Assembly (NCBI GenBank): GCA_027618475.1
Contig: JAQCEJ010000008.1
Coordinates: 31,048-95,047 of the forward strand
Source of the DNA: Planctomycetota bacterium
GTDB taxonomy: Bacteria; Planctomycetota; Planctomycetia; Planctomycetales; Planctomycetaceae
Reading direction: 5' to 3'
DNA length: 64,000 bases
A model generated the notes under the pieces. The model was not told the DNA's origin. It worked only from the letters and a program-made list of their open reading frames with translations, and did not search any database. Positions 1-9,889 of the stretch are shown one piece after another. The translations under genes and the position numbers were made by a program. Positions within the stretch are counted from its first letter, which is position 1. Every line of letters begins with the position of its first letter.

Positions 1-1351
1 CGTCGTCGTGAAGTTGTTGTTGATGAAGCAGCTTGCCATAGGCGTAACGAATCCACGGATCCCCCGGCAATTGACGAATTAGCGTCGGCAGGGCCTTAGC
101 GGCTTCGTCGGACTTCCCTGCGTCGATTAAGGCGCAAACGTACGTCCCCTGAATCCCCGGATTTTGGGCTGCACCTTTCATGGCGATTTCAGCCAGTTTC
201 AAGGTTTCTTCATTCTGTGGCTTCGACGACAGCAGAATCATGGCAAGGTTGTTGTTCAATACGATGTGATCAGGTTCATTCTTCAGGCCTCGCCTGTAAA
301 GCGCTTCGGCACGATCGTAATTTGCATCGTGCCGTTCCAGTTCTGCCAACGTGATGATCGCCTTGAGATTGTCATCGTGTTCGAGGACGGATTCGAGGTG
401 TTCTTTGGCTTCTTGAGGAAGATTCAACCGAATGAGGATATCTGCCAATGCCAGACGGGAAAACATCTCGTCCGGCTTGCGCTGTACCGCTTCGAGAAGG
501 TATTTTCGTGCTCCCAGCAAATCGTTGGCCGAGAGATAAAAGTTTGCCATCCGGAGTTCGGCCGTCTGCTGTTCGGCATCGTGCATTTCGGCATTCTGAA
601 GAGAACGCAAGGTGGCATCGATTTCACCGGTCTGGAAGTGAATGGAAGCGAGCAGAATCCATGATTCGGCTCGATCAGGAGCGACTTCGGTTGCGATCGT
701 AAAATGCTTTTTCGCGTCGTCGATATTCTTCCGCAGCTGATGATACCGTCCCAGCCAGATGTGAGTGACTAGCAAGTTGGGGTTCAACTCCAGAGCCTTT
801 TTGAATTCGGCTTCTGCGTTGTCGAAATTCTGCTTACGGAAGAAGAGGTCGCCTCGAGCCAGGTAAAGATGCGGATTTTTGTCGTTCTTCTTCTGGGCAT
901 TGTTCAAAGCCTGTATCGTTGCTTTGATGTCCCCCTTTGATAATAACTCGAGTGCAATGCTGACATCGGCATCAGCAACGTTTTCATCGCGGTTGGCCGC
1001 CTGATCCCATAGTTTGCGAGCTTCGAGAACGTTACCCTGACGGTAAAGTACCGAACCGAGTTTGTGAAGAACGAACGGATCGTTATTCGTTTGTTTCAGC
1101 TTTTCTCGCAGTTGCTTTTCCATAGCCTTGAGGTTGACAAGCTGATTCGCTGACGTTTGGACATCCTGAGGATTGACGGATCCGGACGAATCCGTCGGCT
1201 GCTCTTGAGCAACGGCGACTTCCTTCATGAGCAATGCCTGAGAGCAGATTCCCACCGTCAGGAGAATCATCAGAAATTGACGTATGGCACTCAAACGAAC
1301 GCTGCTGAACAAGGAGCACCCCGTCGATGGCGTGAATCGAAATATTGTCAT
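1..1351 (-). CDS. Secreted TPR-repeat protein, C-terminus outside window
   Basis: The reverse strand stays open from an ATG at 1351 to the left edge, so the gene is partial (about 450 codons visible). The product begins with a signal peptide: a hydrophobic stretch near residues 20-40 followed by an AVA-QE cleavage-like site. After it come repeated 34-residue helical units of TPR type, with typical A/G-Y/F spacing such as HIWLGRYHQLRK and LYLARGDLFFRK. TPR proteins are scaffolds; no catalytic motif is seen. An in-frame ATG at 1363 is an alternative start, but GGAA about 7 bases before 1351 favours the shorter form. It diverges from the PEP-CTERM gene at 2008. Large secreted TPR proteins often accompany exosortase/PEP-CTERM loci, so a surface or EPS-assembly role is possible, but no exosortase is visible here. 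Confidence 0.85.
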   Translation of the reverse strand, partial: MTIFRFTPSTGCSLFSSVRLSAIRQFLMILLTVGICSQALLMKEVAVAQEQPTDSSGSVNPQDVQTSANQLVNLKAMEKQLREKLKQTNNDPFVLHKLGSVLYRQGNVLEARKLWDQAANRDENVADADVSIALELLSKGDIKATIQALNNAQKKNDKNPHLYLARGDLFFRKQNFDNAEAEFKKALELNPNLLVTHIWLGRYHQLRKNIDDAKKHFTIATEVAPDRAESWILLASIHFQTGEIDATLRSLQNAEMHDAEQQTAELRMANFYLSANDLLGARKYLLEAVQRKPDEMFSRLALADILIRLNLPQEAKEHLESVLEHDDNLKAIITLAELERHDANYDRAEALYRRGLKNEPDHIVLNNNLAMILLSSKPQNEETLKLAEIAMKGAAQNPGIQGTYVCALIDAGKSDEAAKALPTLIRQLPGDPWIRYAYGKLLHQQQLHDD

Positions 1352-2007
1352 GACTATTTCCATCTGTTTAGCTCGTGAGTGGGAACCAGTACGTGCCAGA
1401 TTTTCCGTTCGTTGCAATTCTTCGGTACACCGATCCCCGGTTCGCCGTGTGACACCCTTCAGTTTTCCAATATGTAATGATTGATATCGCCGGTAGTCGG
1501 GTGGCAGCCAAACGAGTCCCGTTCGGCTAACAATGCAAATACAAACTCGAAATTCACGTTACGCTGGCTGAAATCAGAATTCATCATAAGCACGCCAGTC
1601 GGTCATGGGCAAGGACGAACAGCCGAACCCCCAGCTTCTATCAATAAGGGGGGAAGGGGCACAGGCGAATTTGCCGGCAACCGGAAATACCGAATATTAC
1701 TGTTTACGTTGTGATCGGCGCTGGTATGAATTCACGTTCCCTTTGCCGATTCAGTGAGGCACCGGACTCAATTGAACGAATCGGAGAAAAGACGACCTTC
1801 AAATGGCTGGTTCGTTCTACGAGAATGAACCGCCGTCCGTACCGATCCGCCTAATTAATCCAACACGGTCGAATGCGAAGATTAGGGGAATTTGCGGAGT
1901 TAGCAATTTTTTTCTAATTTTTTGCTTGACTTTCGCCGTTCAATCGAGCAAGTGTCGGTTACGGGTGACAATTTTTCTTTGAAATTAACATTTGAGGACG
2001 CACAGTG
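1352..2007. other. Intergenic region between divergent genes
   Basis: About 650 bases with no convincing gene. The only sizeable open frame (1481-1714, plus) lacks a ribosome site and protein-like composition. The right part is AT-rich (1890-1990) and should hold the promoter of the PEP-CTERM gene; a TTGACT hexamer at 1926 has no good partner. GAGGA at 1994-1998 is the likely ribosome-binding site of that gene. Confidence 0.5.
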
Positions 2008-3129
2008 ATGAAAAAGTTTCTCTGGTCTTTCCTCTCGTTTGCAACACTGTTTGTGATGAGTGCAGGGGCGGCCCAGGCTGAACCACTTGCTTTTATTCGA
2101 GCATTTCGACCGTTAGGGCAGGGGTCATCATTTGACTCAATCGCGTTCGACCACTTGAATGGTGACATATTAGTTAAAGCATCGGGGCCAAATGGTTCAG
2201 TAACGACTCCCGGCAATGAGATCAAGATTTACCGTTACGACCACTTTGGTGGCCTTAAGAGCGTATCCACGCTTAACGCCGCAGCGCTAGGTTTCAATGG
2301 TGAAGAATTCGACCTCGACGTGTATGCGGCACCCTCGGCTAATTTATCCGCAAATGGTACCAGCAACGGTGGTACGACCGCATTTAACGGAAGTACTATT
2401 GTCGATGGAACGATCCTTCTGTTTAACGGTTCGAATTCTCCGGATACAGTGACAGCCCTGACGAATACTACCACATTGACGAATGCGAGTATTATTTCGA
2501 CCCTCACTACTGGTGGTTCGGGAGGTAAAATTGCAGGTGCGGTCAACTCGACAAGTGGCCTTATGTATACATTGAATCGTGTCGCGACAGACAAGGTTGT
2601 TTCTTACAATATGAACACCGGGGCTGTTGCCGCCGGGGCAAATTTCTCGACGCAATCTCCGCTTGTTGGGTCGGGTGCGACCGATCCCAGCGACATTAAT
2701 CCTGATTACTCGTTTAATGTCTTGATCGAAGGGGATATTGCCGTACATCAGAATACGGGAAACCTCTATGTGGTCTCCGGGCAGACCAATCATCACGTCA
2801 TCCGCGTGTTCAGTTCAACTGGGACATTCATTAAGGATATTAATCTCGATGCGATTCTGCAGGCCGCTGGTCAACCCACGACGATTCTTGATAGCATCAC
2901 TGGTATTGCAGTCGAACCTCAGGACTGGGGTCACTATCCTTATCAGAATACTCCTTGGACGACCGACGAGAACATCTGGTTGGCCACAAAGAACGGCTGG
3001 ATTATCCACATCACGACCGATAACAATTATCCGGGCGAAATTCCTGAACCGGGAAGCTTGGCCTTGTTGGGTATTGGATCCGTTGTTCTTCTGGTGTATC
3101 GCCGACGTCAGAAACTTGCGAATGTTTGA
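2008..3129 (+). CDS. PEP-CTERM sorting-signal protein
   Basis: Secreted protein of about 373 residues. A signal peptide (MKKFLWSFLSF..., cleavage near AQA-EP) is followed by a long Asn/Thr/Ser/Gly-rich body with no disulphide pattern. The C-terminus is a textbook PEP-CTERM tail: PEPGSLALLG, a hydrophobic segment, then the basic cluster YRRRQK. Such tails are recognised by exosortases, which process the protein for export or anchoring in bacteria that make exopolysaccharide. The body has repeated short strands (NGDILVKAS, GNLYVVSG, DNIWLATKNGW) that suggest a beta-propeller, which is inference. ATG 2008 is preferred; an adjacent GTG at 2005 is equally close to the GAGGA site. A strong terminator follows. 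Confidence 0.88.
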   Translation: MKKFLWSFLSFATLFVMSAGAAQAEPLAFIRAFRPLGQGSSFDSIAFDHLNGDILVKASGPNGSVTTPGNEIKIYRYDHFGGLKSVSTLNAAALGFNGEEFDLDVYAAPSANLSANGTSNGGTTAFNGSTIVDGTILLFNGSNSPDTVTALTNTTTLTNASIISTLTTGGSGGKIAGAVNSTSGLMYTLNRVATDKVVSYNMNTGAVAAGANFSTQSPLVGSGATDPSDINPDYSFNVLIEGDIAVHQNTGNLYVVSGQTNHHVIRVFSSTGTFIKDINLDAILQAAGQPTTILDSITGIAVEPQDWGHYPYQNTPWTTDENIWLATKNGWIIHITTDNNYPGEIPEPGSLALLGIGSVVLLVYRRRQKLANV

Positions 3130-3183
3130 TTTAGAATCTCGACGGCTTGCCCCCAAAGATATCGTTTGAAATGAATTCAGAAG

Positions 3184-3213
3184 CCGGGAGTCATTATGAC
3201 TCTCGGTTTTTTT
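3184..3213 (+). terminator. Rho-independent terminator after PEP-CTERM gene
   Basis: A 10-bp stem (CCGGGAGTCA / TGACTCTCGG, one G-T pair) with a TTA loop is followed by seven T residues, about 55 bases after the stop codon. Confidence 0.9.
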
Positions 3214-3560
3214 CGTTACGAAATAGTTCACGAGACAATGGGCATTATATTACTTCCATTGCAAACACCCCATGGGCGATTCTTCTTATCTGCCCATGTT
3301 GATTTTTATCAGCGCCTTCATGCAACCGGATTAGCTCCGTTATTCTCTATCACCACAATAAGTCGTACTATCGTTTGAAATCGTTGCTACAAGGTCTTAA
3401 GCGATACGCGACCATGTTTTGGTCATCTACGATAAGTCGAGTGTATTTTTGTGAAATCGGCAGTATTGGATTTTCTTTCGTATCATGGATGTTATGATAA
3501 ATATGGCCCCTGTTTACGGTAACGACTTGTTCGTTCGATTGTATTTCGCGGTTGAATTCC

Positions 3561-4574
3561 ATGCCCGGACAGAACTCCAGAAAACTTCGACAGCGTCGAC
3601 GTGTTGTTTTGATGCTGCATCAAAATTCGCACCCGAGTCCGACTGAGATCGGTCTCGATACGTCGTTGTTTTCGTCAGTCGAATCCACGAGCAGCGACTC
3701 ACCCGACGTCAGTTGTCCCGAAACAGTGATAAGCGAGAACTCAGTCGATTGCCATTGGAACGATCGTGCCGTTTGCGGCCGTATCGTGGCAAGGCTTGGC
3801 AGCCAGTCGAAACAACTGCTGCATCGGGTCACGCGATATCCTGTTGTGGTCTTAGGTTCCCGATCAGACTGCGATTGGCCGTTACCCGGTTCGGGATTAG
3901 CTGAGTTGCAGGCCTGTTTCCTGTTCATCGACAAGAGGATTTATTGCGTTGATCTCACTGGCACATATGCCCTGAAGGTTAGAGGAGGGCGATTTCAGCA
4001 GATCTGGGTGCATGACGGAAGTGTTGTTGAAATCGGGAATCTGCGCCTTCGTTTGTATACCGGTGAAAATACTCACGAAAGCGGTGCGATTTCCTCAGGT
4101 ACAGAATCAAGACGACCGTTGAATGACAGAATCGACCCGATCGCTGACGAAGCCCAACTCGAAACCGATGCCGAGGAGTTTGCGTGCAGTCGGTTTCTCG
4201 AGTTGACTAAGAACGGCAGTATTTCACCACGTCGTTACGAGATGACGCGAAATATTACGTTAATCGGGCGAGATTCGCCGAGCACAATTCGACTTAAGGA
4301 TCCTTCACTATCTGTTGTCTCGTCGGCGCTCGTGCAGACGCGAAATGGTGTCTGGCATGTTAACATTCAATCGTCTGGCAATTCCGACAAAGTTCCGAGC
4401 GACGGGAGCGGCCGATCGAATCATGACGACAACCGGCCGAATCGATGCCATGTATGGCAGGCGGGGCAATCCATTCAAATGGGACGATTTCATATTCAAC
4501 TGTTCGAAGACACCAACGGGAATGGCAAACGATCTGAAGAAAGTCCTGAATTGAACATGGCCCAACGTCATTGA
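3561..4574 (+). CDS. Protein with two degenerate FHA-like domains
   Basis: About 337 residues, soluble, with no signal peptide. Two beta-rich segments resemble FHA domains. The first (roughly residues 95-165: VVVLGSRSDCDW ... VEIGNLRLRLY) lacks the Gly-Arg, Ser-x-x-His and Asn-Gly phosphothreonine-binding residues. The second (roughly 225-330: ITLIGRDSPSTIRL ... IQMGRFHIQLF) keeps the GR pair but not the SxxH motif. Phosphopeptide binding is therefore doubtful, and a structural or adaptor role is more likely. The open frame extends to a TTG at 3552, but ATG 3561 is preferred; no clear Shine-Dalgarno is visible. It sits upstream of the giant TPR gene on the same strand, with 359 bases between. 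Confidence 0.7.
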   Translation: MPGQNSRKLRQRRRVVLMLHQNSHPSPTEIGLDTSLFSSVESTSSDSPDVSCPETVISENSVDCHWNDRAVCGRIVARLGSQSKQLLHRVTRYPVVVLGSRSDCDWPLPGSGLAELQACFLFIDKRIYCVDLTGTYALKVRGGRFQQIWVHDGSVVEIGNLRLRLYTGENTHESGAISSGTESRRPLNDRIDPIADEAQLETDAEEFACSRFLELTKNGSISPRRYEMTRNITLIGRDSPSTIRLKDPSLSVVSSALVQTRNGVWHVNIQSSGNSDKVPSDGSGRSNHDDNRPNRCHVWQAGQSIQMGRFHIQLFEDTNGNGKRSEESPELNMAQRH

Positions 4575-4933
4575 TTCCCAGGACGATGCGCATCGATGTG
4601 CTCGCGATTGCCCCGACAGATAATACCTGCCCGAGGGGGCATCTCCGATTTCGCCGTAATCGGTGTCTCACGAACGTTCATCGAGAAAGTATTTACGCAG
4701 GTGTTTACCCGATCGTTGTATGGAGAGCATAACGAAATCGAGCACTAATTTTCTTCCTTTGTTGGCGATGGAACAAGGCATCCGAACGGCCGAATGAGAG
4801 TTGCAGTTCATGTGATTAAAAACAGGTTGCCAAGTATCTTCAGAATTCGGGTTTAAAGTTCATCAGAAGTCCCTTTGTCGCCCTTATCAGCGATATCTAT
4901 TTGCATTGAGATTGGTTCAGGGAATTCAGCAAC
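4575..4933. other. Intergenic region before giant TPR gene
   Basis: Holds a 48-codon open frame (4586-4732, plus) with AGGA just upstream, but its composition is not protein-like and nothing in it is recognisable, so it is not called. No strong hairpin or promoter stands out. AGGGA at 4918-4922 is a weak ribosome site for the next gene. Confidence 0.4.
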
Positions 4934-7900
4934 ATGGTGGAAAACAAGAAACGCGTTTATCGGTTAAACGTTCCGTTCCTCAAGAAAATGATTTACCTGG
5001 GTGTCGGATCGATTTTTCTTATCGGAGGCGTTCACGTCCTGCACTCGCGGCAGGTGCATCGGAATGCGGAACTTCTGTTTCGGCTTGCGGATGATGCCGA
5101 ACAGGCCGGTAAAGAAAACCTCGCGCTCACCTATCTGGGACAGTATACGCGACTGCGCAAGGACGATCTGGAGGGACTAAAGCGGTACGCCCGTCTGATT
5201 TCCAAAGACACCGAATCATTTCGCTCGCAGCAGGCGGCCTTTATGGCCTCGGAACAGATCTTGAGAATGGATCCGACGGACGATGAATTCCGACGAAAAG
5301 CGGCCGACATCGCCATTAAAATGCAACGGTTTCAAGACGCGATTATACACATCGAAGAATTGATCAAACTGCATAAAGGTGACGCCGAAGTCGAACATAT
5401 GCAGGGTCGGTGTTACAACGGAATGGGAGACTATCGAAAATCGTCCGAGGCGCTGCTTCGCGCGATCGAACAGGACAATACCAAAATCGATTACTACATG
5501 GGTCTGATCAATCTCGTTTTGACGCGATCGACCAGTCTGAAACTCACAGAAATTGACCCGATACATGAGGAAGACGTATCGAACACAACTGTGGCTGAAC
5601 GCCTCGTCTCGCAGATGGTGGAAAATGGATTACCAAAATACGAAGCCTACTTGGCGAGGGCTAAATACCAGATTCGTTCGCAGAAGCTGGCCGAGGCGCA
5701 GGATGACATCGATCAGGCTCTCAAACTCGCGGGGCACGAACCAGACGTTTTAATTGCCGGGATCGAGCTGGCCATTCTGCGAGCCGACGAAGAGCGCAGC
5801 ATGGCCAAGAAGGAAGAGTCTGACGCGATCTTGGAACAGGCGCGCGAACTCGCCCGAACAGGACTTGGTCTGTCCGAACAGAATATGCGGTTCTACGTTC
5901 TTCTGGCTGAAATCGAACGTGGTGAAGGTCGGATCGACGAATCGTTAAAAATCGTCATGCAAGGCATTGCTGAACTTCAGAACCAGCAAGCGCTCAGCGG
6001 CGTCGACAGGCTGAATAAGCTTGGCGAAGCTGAACGGCAGCTGTTATTCGCTCAGGCCGATTTGATCATCTCACAGGCCAAGGCGGACGACGGAACAATC
6101 GACGAATCAAAATTAAGCGTCGCACAGGAAATCATCGGACAACTGCGCGAAACGCTGATTATGGAAGCCCTGATTGATTTTCTCGAAGGTCGCATTCTTG
6201 TCGAACGCGAATTATGGAACGATGCCAGTTTGCTGTTGGAGCGAACCCGCGGAAAACTCACGCGGTTTCCGAGCGTTATGCAACGCATCGATCTGATGCT
6301 GTCGCAATGTTATATTCAACTCGATAATCCCGACGCGAATCTGAACGTCTTCAAACGGGCGCAGAATTCCTATCCGTTATGGGTGCCGGCCCGGCTTGGT
6401 TATGCGTCGGCCCTCGCCCGAGTAAACCGAATTGACGAATCGATCGGTGCGTATGTCGGTCTGATGGGATACCCAGGCGTGAGTGAAACCGTTGCTCAGC
6501 TGCTCATCGCACGGCAGGCCTCGCTTCCCAGTTCCCGCCGCGACTGGTCGGCTGTGGGGAAATTTCTGGACGCCATCGAAACGCGGGCCGATTCGGACAA
6601 GGAATCGGCCGAGATCGCCGTCATCAAGTCTCAATACCGGTATTATCAGGACGAATTTGACGACGCCTTGAAAACGCTGGAAGAGGCCCAGAAGCAATAC
6701 CCTGACGAACTCGTCATCTGGACGAATCTGATTGAATTCCAGGCGCATCGGACCGATCTCGAACCGAACGAACGAACGGAGAGAGCGAAAACACTGCTGA
6801 AAGAGGCGTTGGACAAGTTCGGTGACACTTACGAACTGCGACTCGTACAGATCGGACTGATTGCGCGTTCTACTGGGGAGGACGTGATCGAGAAATTGAA
6901 GACGATGGAAGAGGGGCTGGATGCTTACTCTGATGACGAACGATTGCAAGTTCTCGACGCCTTGATTTCTGCCTATCAACGATACGGAACACGCGACCGC
7001 ATCGCACCGTTGATTCAGTCTATGATCGACATTCGACCGAAAGATATCGAATATCGCCTAAAGATGATCGAATTCGCCGGTCGCCAGGGGGATGACAATG
7101 CCGTTGCAGAACATATTCGGGTAATACGCGAGGTCGAAGGGCCGGGTGGACCGTGTGGAAACTATGTGGAAGCGTCCCAATTGATTTATCAGGCGACGCG
7201 CGAACGAAAACTGGGGGACAACATCAAGAGGGCGCGAGAACTGTTGATGGAAACGGCAAAAAAACGCCCCGCCTGGTACGATATCCCTCGAACACAGGGA
7301 ATTCTCGAAGAACTGGTCGGAAACTTCGACGAGGCCTTCGATTACTACAATCGTGCGATTGCCCTCGGAGATCGATCGCACGAGTCTATTTTGAGGATGA
7401 TTCAGTACCTCTACGAAAAGCAGCGATACGGCGAAGCCGATCGCGAACTGCGGCGTCTGATCGAAGAAGACCCGTCGCTTATGACGGGGCAACTCGCACG
7501 GCTGGGTTGGCGAATTGCGTGGGAACGCGAGCAGTTTGAACAGGCGCTCGGTATGGCGGTCAACGTAGCCGAGGACTCTGAGGACTACCGTGATCAACTT
7601 TGGGTCAGTCAATTGCGCCAGGTTCGCGGACTCGACAGTGCTGAAGTGGAAGCGCCATTACGAAAAGCGATTTCAATGGCTCCTGATGCTCCCGATGTGT
7701 GGCTGAGCCTGATCGGCTTTCTTGTGCGTGAACAACGCATCGAAGAAGCGGAAGTGGCAATCGGTCAGGCCGAATCGGCATTGCCGAAGGAGGTCTTACG
7801 AGAAGCGTTGGGACGCTGTTTCGAGTTAGTCGGTGACACCGACAAGGCGGAAGAACAATATCGCAAGGACGTGGATGACGAACCGACTAACGTGGCCCGG

Positions 7901-9547
7901 CTGATTCGACTTTCTGATTTCTATATACGTTACGGTCGTTTGAAGGACGCGGAACTGTTTCTCAATCGCATTGTCGATCCAAAAACAAAAGCTCAGGACT
8001 TTGCCGTCGCTTGGGCACGCCGTCGGCAGGCACTACAGATTGCCAGTTCCCGCCGATTTGATGATACGGCGCGAGCGCTCGAACTTTTGGAAAGCAATAT
8101 TCGTGACCGCAAGTACGAAACGGTTGCTGACTTACGCGCCGAAGCGGCAATTCGTGCCAACGGTATCACGCATCACGACCATCTGGCGGCGATCGAAACG
8201 TATGAACAAATTGCCGCGTATTCCCCATTATCGCAAGCGGAAATGTTCCGGCTCGCACATCTCTATAAACTGACAGCAAACTGGCCGAAATGCCGTGATC
8301 TCTTGCAACTCCTGATTGCTGACAAGAGCGACGATATGATACTTCTGTCGTTCTACATTTCAAGCTTGATCGAACTGGACGATTCGCTCGAGGCCGAAGT
8401 CTGGTTGCGGCAGATGGAACAGAAATTTCCCAATGGCATTATGACAAAGAAGCTTCGTGCCCGCTTACTTGCGGCGAACGGGCGACCCAAAGAGGCGGCA
8501 GATTTGTTATTGAAATATTTCGCCGATTCCTCCGCTGATTCCTCCGAAGAGACACTGACAGGCCTGATCGAACAAGGAAACGCAAAGGGAGCCATTGAGA
8601 TTCTGCAGAAATTTGTCAGCGATACCAACCCGGCGCTATCACAGGAGGTTCTCGATGAAGGCGAAAAACTGCTCAACGAAGGCCAAACCGACGATGCTCT
8701 TGAACGACTGAGGGGATTTCTGCAAATGGCCGACGTGTCGTCCGATCTGAGGATCGCCGGTCTTCGTTCGACGGCCGATCTACTGGTGAGTATGGAACAG
8801 TATGAAGCAGCAGAGCAGATGTATCGAGATTACATCAGCCAATCGGGCTCGTTCGATGCGCACCTTCAGTTGGCCGTGTTTCTGGCGCAGCTTGGCCGCA
8901 TTCCGGAAGCGCTCGCAATTTGTGACGACCAGTGGGCCAAAGCACCTGGCGATGCCGTGGCACGAGCCAGTCTGGCCATAGTCGAATGCGTAGGCGATCA
9001 GCCGAAGGTCCAACAAGTCGTCGAACAGCATCTCCTCGATTCGATTCGTCAGCACCCGCGCATGGCATGGCAGAAGTTATCGTTGGCTCGCCTGCGAGAA
9101 CTTCAGAACCGTTATCCCGATGCTATTGCCCAATACCGGGACGTTCTGAATATCGAGCCGCACAACCTGTGGGCCATGAACAATCTGGCTTACGATCTGT
9201 CGCTGGTGCAGCAGGATCTCGACCAGGCGTTGTCGCTCATCAATCAGGGAATTCAGATTACCGGTCCACTTCCCGAATTACTCGATACGCGGGCCGAGGT
9301 CTATCTCGCCCGAAACGAATTGCCGAAAGCGATCGACGATCTCACGCGCCTTATCGAATCGGCTCCTTCACCGATGTATTATTATCATCTGGCAGAAGCG
9401 TACTGGAAGAGCAACGACCTGAAGAACGCGCGCAAGTTATTCGAGCAGGCGAAGTCGTCGGGGTTCTCGTCCGACAGACTCGGACCACTCGAAAAACAGC
9501 GATATCAGAAATTCGAATCGGCTTTGCTGCGGGAATCACAAACCTAG
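4934..9547 (+). CDS. Giant membrane-anchored TPR protein
   Basis: A protein of 1537 residues. A short basic N-terminus leads into one membrane span (about residues 18-36, IYLGVGSIFLIGGV), and the remaining ~1500 residues are almost continuous helical TPR-type repeats (for example LALTYLGQYTRLRKDD, WAMNNLAYDLSLVQQ, LDTRAEVYLARNELPKA). By topology the repeat solenoid should lie outside the cytoplasm. Proteins of this size and build recur in planctomycete genomes, and TPR proteins of similar layout occur in PEP-CTERM/exopolysaccharide clusters. With the PEP-CTERM protein and secreted TPR protein nearby, a role in envelope or exopolysaccharide assembly is a reasonable inference. No enzymatic motif is visible. 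A hairpin follows the stop. Confidence 0.88.
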   Translation: MVENKKRVYRLNVPFLKKMIYLGVGSIFLIGGVHVLHSRQVHRNAELLFRLADDAEQAGKENLALTYLGQYTRLRKDDLEGLKRYARLISKDTESFRSQQAAFMASEQILRMDPTDDEFRRKAADIAIKMQRFQDAIIHIEELIKLHKGDAEVEHMQGRCYNGMGDYRKSSEALLRAIEQDNTKIDYYMGLINLVLTRSTSLKLTEIDPIHEEDVSNTTVAERLVSQMVENGLPKYEAYLARAKYQIRSQKLAEAQDDIDQALKLAGHEPDVLIAGIELAILRADEERSMAKKEESDAILEQARELARTGLGLSEQNMRFYVLLAEIERGEGRIDESLKIVMQGIAELQNQQALSGVDRLNKLGEAERQLLFAQADLIISQAKADDGTIDESKLSVAQEIIGQLRETLIMEALIDFLEGRILVERELWNDASLLLERTRGKLTRFPSVMQRIDLMLSQCYIQLDNPDANLNVFKRAQNSYPLWVPARLGYASALARVNRIDESIGAYVGLMGYPGVSETVAQLLIARQASLPSSRRDWSAVGKFLDAIETRADSDKESAEIAVIKSQYRYYQDEFDDALKTLEEAQKQYPDELVIWTNLIEFQAHRTDLEPNERTERAKTLLKEALDKFGDTYELRLVQIGLIARSTGEDVIEKLKTMEEGLDAYSDDERLQVLDALISAYQRYGTRDRIAPLIQSMIDIRPKDIEYRLKMIEFAGRQGDDNAVAEHIRVIREVEGPGGPCGNYVEASQLIYQATRERKLGDNIKRARELLMETAKKRPAWYDIPRTQGILEELVGNFDEAFDYYNRAIALGDRSHESILRMIQYLYEKQRYGEADRELRRLIEEDPSLMTGQLARLGWRIAWEREQFEQALGMAVNVAEDSEDYRDQLWVSQLRQVRGLDSAEVEAPLRKAISMAPDAPDVWLSLIGFLVREQRIEEAEVAIGQAESALPKEVLREALGRCFELVGDTDKAEEQYRKDVDDEPTNVARLIRLSDFYIRYGRLKDAELFLNRIVDPKTKAQDFAVAWARRRQALQIASSRRFDDTARALELLESNIRDRKYETVADLRAEAAIRANGITHHDHLAAIETYEQIAAYSPLSQAEMFRLAHLYKLTANWPKCRDLLQLLIADKSDDMILLSFYISSLIELDDSLEAEVWLRQMEQKFPNGIMTKKLRARLLAANGRPKEAADLLLKYFADSSADSSEETLTGLIEQGNAKGAIEILQKFVSDTNPALSQEVLDEGEKLLNEGQTDDALERLRGFLQMADVSSDLRIAGLRSTADLLVSMEQYEAAEQMYRDYISQSGSFDAHLQLAVFLAQLGRIPEALAICDDQWAKAPGDAVARASLAIVECVGDQPKVQQVVEQHLLDSIRQHPRMAWQKLSLARLRELQNRYPDAIAQYRDVLNIEPHNLWAMNNLAYDLSLVQQDLDQALSLINQGIQITGPLPELLDTRAEVYLARNELPKAIDDLTRLIESAPSPMYYYHLAEAYWKSNDLKNARKLFEQAKSSGFSSDRLGPLEKQRYQKFESALLRESQT

Positions 9548-9590
9548 CTGCCACATTTTTACCGTTGGCGTATCCCGCTTGGAATTAAAA

Positions 9591-9618
9591 CGAGCCACAG
9601 GCCGAAACCTGTGGCTCG
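9591..9618 (+). terminator. Hairpin after giant TPR gene
   Basis: Perfect 11-bp stem CGAGCCACAGG / CCTGTGGCTCG with the loop CCGAAA, 44 bases after the stop. There is no T-run on either side, so it may be a rho-assisted terminator or an mRNA 3' end stabiliser. Confidence 0.55.
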
Positions 9619-9772
9619 CTCGTCAAAACAGGAACGTACTTCCGGAAGGGATATGTTCGGACGATGTAACCAGTTGCGGGGCGACAGTCCGTCATGTTCC
9701 CGTTGTTAAAAGCCGGCTGGTGCGGGAGGTCAAACCGGCCTGAAACCGAAAATTCCTGTTTCGTCGCATTTT

Positions 9773-9866
9773 ATAGAGAACGGTTTTCATAACCTGATTG
9801 GCGACAGAATATGCGTTCAAGCTGTCCTAAAAAACCTATCGTCCAGAGGGTTATGAAACGGCTTGT
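9773..9866 (+). repeat. Dispersed ~90-bp element, copy A
   Basis: Starts TAGAGAAC and ends GGCTTGT. The left arm CGGTTTTCATAACC (9781-9794) is nearly the reverse complement of the right arm GGTTATGAAACGG (9849-9861), so the element can fold as a long hairpin. It shares the core ATTGGCGAC and the 3' GAG-GGTTATGAAACG block with copies at 19862, 26029 and 39250. It lies in the gap between the TPR gene and the metalloprotease gene. Confidence 0.7.
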
Positions 9867-9889
9867 CGTCAACATGCCTTGCCCGGGTA

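Noticed and set aside
1481..1714. 77-codon open frame in the first intergenic region
   Set aside because: No ribosome site and no protein-like composition.
4586..4732. 48-codon open frame after the FHA-like gene
   Set aside because: No protein-like pattern and no second line of support despite an AGGA upstream.
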